Assembly: GCF_963665445.1 (NCBI RefSeq)
Contig: NZ_OY762276.1
Span: forward strand, 4,148,601-4,212,600
Direction: 5' to 3'
Source: an uncultured Desulfobulbus sp.
Lineage (GTDB): Bacteria; Desulfobacterota; Desulfobulbia; Desulfobulbales; Desulfobulbaceae
DNA length: 64,000 nt
In this document: positions 60,909 to 64,000 of the stretch, piece by piece
Layout of the letters: each line of letters starts with the position of its first letter
Numbering within the stretch: position 1 is the stretch's first letter
Position numbers and translations under genes: made by a program
The notes under the pieces: generated by a model
What the model saw: the letters and a program-made list of their open reading frames with translations, nothing else
Told to the model about the DNA's origin: nothing
Databases searched by the model: none

Positions 60909-62186
60909 TAAACCCCTCCGAGTTATAGTCAAGTCTGGTGTTTAGGAATAGCTCATAGGCGAGACGGCTCTGTTGAGTTGCTTTCTGTCAAAGGGGGGAG
61001 AGGGACAGACTCCTCATCCTTGAACTTTACGCCCGTATTACCTCGGCAAGCTGTTTGAATCCCCGCAGCTTTCGCATCTTTTTCTCTGTATTCAATCTAA
61101 ATTTAAATTGTGCAGTCCTGCCCGTCACCATTGACCAGCTATTTGCCGAGCCTATTGGGCATACGCCTGTGCCTTTCCTGGACAATCATCCCATAGAGAT
61201 TGACTTGCACTTGCTGTCATTATTCATTGCTTTAAGAGTATCTCCGCTAAAGACATTAACGACCTTGCCTGTCCAGGCGAGGGGGAAGGGCAGGAATAAA
61301 AAGGCTGAAGAGCAGGGGTGAATTGAGGCGGACTTTCAGGGGTTTGGCCATGTGTCACTTCATGCAAGTGGTTTACTGTTAAGGCTTGTAAAAAAATACC
61401 TTCATTTTTACAAATTGCCAATCCGGCAAAATTACTCATTCAGCGATAAGTATTTCTGCCTATGTCTAGGCAATGTGTGAAGCATATTAAGGCGTTCTCC
61501 TGTTATCAGGAGGATGTTTGTAACATCAAATAAGTTCATTATTTTTATTCAATTTCAAGTTTCTATGTTGCCTAACTGTTCGATACAAGGCTATTGTTGA
61601 CCATTTTATGCCTTTTGCTGAGAAAAATTTTAGGTATAATAACTACATTTTTTCGCCAAATAGCTGCAGTTATTCTTGGCGCAATCAACAAATGAATAGT
61701 CAAGAATTCGCCATTAAGTTCGTTGGTTCAGCGTGATAGATCAATGCCGAAATTTGAGATTCTATGTTGTGAAATTTCGGTGGCAAATTTCATTGGAGGA
61801 GGGAAGAGCCCGAAAAATACAAGAGCTGATGAGGGATAACAGGTAAGGTTAATCGATTGGTTTTGGGCCAAGAATGTATGTAAAATTAAGTGCTTGAATG
61901 CAGCAACATAACCGAGGCTTCTCTTGTCCATGATGACAAAAACAAAAATGGCTTCGATTTATTAGACAGAATCAGGGGGGAGATAAGATTGATGCTGGCA
62001 GCGTCAACATGTTCTGCACAGGCAAGGATTGAGATTATTCCTGATTATCGCCAGAGGGACAGTGAATATACATTTTAAACTTATCACTGCCCCCTGGGGT
62101 ATTTTTTCAGATTTGATCGAAAACATGATCGTTGTGGGTCAGATCGAAATTTTATTTATCTACCGAAGGTTTCACGGCTAAATTTC
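60909..62186. other. 1.3-kb AT-rich gap without a recognisable gene
   Basis: Both strands were read. Only short frames without ribosome sites or family features occur. It separates the hydrolase gene from the truncated recombinase and probably contains decayed mobile DNA. Confidence 0.5.
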
Positions 62187-62763
62187 TCAAAAAATCTCGT
62201 CAATAACCATACTCGCATTTTTGACGGATTCATTTGATAAATGGGCATAACGCATGGTCAGTGAAACATCTTGATGCCCAAGAAGGGTTTTCAGTGTGTA
62301 GATGTCAACTTTTCCGGATGAAGCAAGATGTGAAGCAAAGGTGTGGCGGAGATTGTGAAACCGATGATCAAGGTTGATACGTTTTTTCAACCGTGCCCAT
62401 GCCCAATTGAAACCGTTGTAATAATTGTGGCCAGTAGACGAGGGAAAGACGAATTTCGATATTTTTTCTTCCTTTGCTGCCAAGATCACTTCATATGCTT
62501 TTTCATTCAAGGGGAACGATAGAGTTCTGCCGTTCTTGGTTTGGCGGCAGGTTATCGTCCTATTTTCCAGATCAACATCCCTCCATTCAAGATTTGTAAT
62601 CTCACCTTTCCGACGACCAGTGTATAAAGCGAACAGAATCACGTTTGCTGCGCGAAAATTTTTCCAACTTTTTATGTAGGCAACCAGTTCGCCAATTTCT
62701 TCAGAGCTCAAATAATCTGTTACCCGATTATCATACTTCGGCGGTTTGATTGTGTTACACAGG
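62187..62763 (-). pseudogene. Tyrosine recombinase cut by an IS1634-like element
   Basis: The C-terminal about 190 residues of a phage-type integrase: RVTDYLSSEEIGELVAYIKS, FALYTGRRKGEITNLEWRDV with the first Arg, HNLRHTFASHLASSG with His-x-x-Arg, LLGHQDVSLTMRYAHLS with the last His and the Tyr. The reading frame continues into the insertion sequence at 62764, where the matching residues end, so the DNA-binding N-terminus has been cut away. The Met given by the IS-derived sequence is not the natural start. The other side of the insertion is outside this window. Confidence 0.85.
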
Positions 62764-64000
62764 CCTGGGTTTACGGGTTGTGGAACACGCCTAGCCGCAA
62801 AGCCTTGCCTGGTGGGCGTTGGCAGGTGGTGCCGATTTTGGCGTGTGCCCACAGGTATTGCACTTATTTTTCAAGGGGCTTTATGCCAAAAACCTTGGTC
62901 GGAAGAGGAGTTGCGAGTTTTTTCATCAAGTCGCGGCAGGCTTCCGGTGCTGAATTAATCTGAAAAAAACTGTGTTGGTCATTGTGGAACTCAGTGGCTT
63001 GAAGCTTGGCTAAATTGCGTCGAATCTGAGCCCACGGTTGACCACACTCACGTTCTGCAACGCGCTCGATGAGCAACGCCAGCACACAGATTTTCACATG
63101 CGCTTCGATGCGCCGCGCAGCCCAATGATACATAGGCATCATCTTGATCTGGGTACGCTTGAGGGAGCGGAAACACCGTTCGATAACCAAAAGCCCTTTG
63201 TAGCCAAGGGCCGCATCTTCAAGGCTGATGGTGTCATCGTTGGTTTCCAGCACCCACTTGCCGTCGTAGCGTTTGGCCTCGGTGATGGCTGCTCGGTCCA
63301 GGCGAATTTTTCCGGCCTCGGTTGTTTTCAGGTATCGCTTGTATCGTTTTGAGGCCAGCAGTTCGACGGCCCATTGGGCGGAAGCATCACGGTCTTTATG
63401 GCCCGGCAAGCTCCTCTTCGAGCATGGCGACGATCTCTTCTCGATGTATTCGTTGCCGCTCTGCTTCCTTTGGGTTGAAGCAGAGGATGTATCGCCGCCG
63501 TCGCTCGCCATCGCCGATAACAACCTCCTTGGCTTGCAGGCTGTCGGTGAAGGTGGTGAAGCGACCTGGTTGCGAGAGGACCTCTTTCTTGATTTCGGCC
63601 ACCGATGCCATGCGGGTGGCGAGCAGGTATTTGCCACAGGCCCGTGCAAGTTCTTCTCGGTTAGCGGAGGAGTTCATACCCGAGTCGGCCACGAACAGCG
63701 CTCGACCGAGGTTCCAGCCTCGCAGGTCCTTTCTGATACGCTCGATCGTGGATACATCCGCCGTGTTACCGGGAAAAACCCAGCTTTTTACCGGCAATCC
63801 CTCTCGGGTAACCGCCAGGGCGACCACGATTTGCGGCGTCCACGTGCCCTCTTTGGAATGACCGTACTGACGCAGACCGTCGTTTTCGTCTTCCTCGTCC
63901 TCGTAATCAATGGAGAATGAAGCCGTCGTCGTATCGTAAAAGATCAGATCAACCGAGAGGTTGAACAAGTTGGCGGTCTGAAAAAAGACTACTTCCTCCA
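62764..64000 (-). mobile_element. IS1634-like insertion sequence, second copy, partial
   Basis: It begins with the same CCTGGGTTTACGGG end as the copy at 47264-49210 and is nearly identical to it as far as the window edge. Orientation is opposite to the first copy. It interrupts a tyrosine recombinase gene. Confidence 0.9.
62864..64000 (-). pseudogene. IS1634 family transposase, frameshifted and cut by window edge
   Basis: Two overlapping frames match the intact transposase at 47434. The C-terminal part (62864 to about 63410) keeps ALGYKGLLVIERCFRSLKRT and the N-terminal part (about 63400 to the edge) keeps LIFYDTTTASFSIDYED and ALFVADSGMNSSANRE. The break is an extra C/G at 63402-63404 (CCC against CC in the intact copy), turning LAGHKD into LAGP-stop. 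The gene is therefore inactive. The first part of the protein lies beyond position 64000. Confidence 0.88.

Overview
The window reads as a chromosomal segment of a Gram-negative, anaerobic-type bacterium, most likely Desulfobacterota of the Desulfobulbales kind. This is inferred from gene content (NapH-type ferredoxin with a CXXC mini-protein, PEP-CTERM proteins, class II photolyase, many DegP/M16/U32 housekeeping genes) and not from a marker gene. A parA-parB pair with a canonical 16-bp parS site at 7270-7285 suggests the chromosome origin is not far away.

Positions 1-28.5 kb are ordinary core genome with tight gene packing: a GtrA/GtrB lipid-linked glycosylation pair beside a membrane protein cut by the window edge; bioC-bioD; a five-gene minus-strand run parA-parB-CXXC peptide-NapH-like ferredoxin-SH3 protein; nadB; a PreP-type M16 protease with dtd and rsmE; folA, panE and a glutamine amidotransferase; a large hybrid histidine kinase; a DegP protease; a tandem pair of unrecognised Cys-containing mini-proteins (shared C-terminus GTERW) in front of a photolyase/FKBP-methyltransferase/SRPBCC operon; and uppP-dedA plus an AI-2E family permease.

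From tRNA-Pro at 28.8 kb to about 36.4 kb is an accessory region: truncated tyrosine integrase, BrnT/BrnA toxin-antitoxin, eroded replication initiator, a zinc-ribbon remnant, two PEP-CTERM proteins, an eroded IS, an intact IS1182-like element and two 103-bp MITEs that share its end sequence. A core block follows (flavodoxin, 5'-nucleotidase, U32 protein, M23 peptidase, tRNA-Thr, tRNA-Gly, PilZ protein).

Positions 44.2-57.9 kb are bounded by two facing copies of a 272-bp sequence ending in the 3' fragment of a tRNA-Arg(UCG) gene. Inside is one IS4-family element (18-bp terminal repeats at 44830 and 57630) that has been hit four times: by an 18-bp-TIR DDE element, an IS1634-like element and two IS21-type transposons. 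Each insertion has a visible target duplication or near-duplication. Removing the inserts rebuilds one continuous transposase reading frame. The two IS21-type transposons are the most unusual content: besides IstA and IstB each carries an upstream zinc-ribbon protein and a second accessory gene (a ParB-like protein in one, an unrecognised 134-aa protein in the other), with multiple 21-24-bp repeats at their ends.

The last 6 kb hold an IS1595 remnant, a 142-bp MITE with IS5-like ends, a secreted DUF2235/Tle1-like hydrolase fused to HYR-like domains, about 1.3 kb without recognisable genes, and a tyrosine recombinase cut by a second, frameshifted IS1634-like copy running off the window edge.
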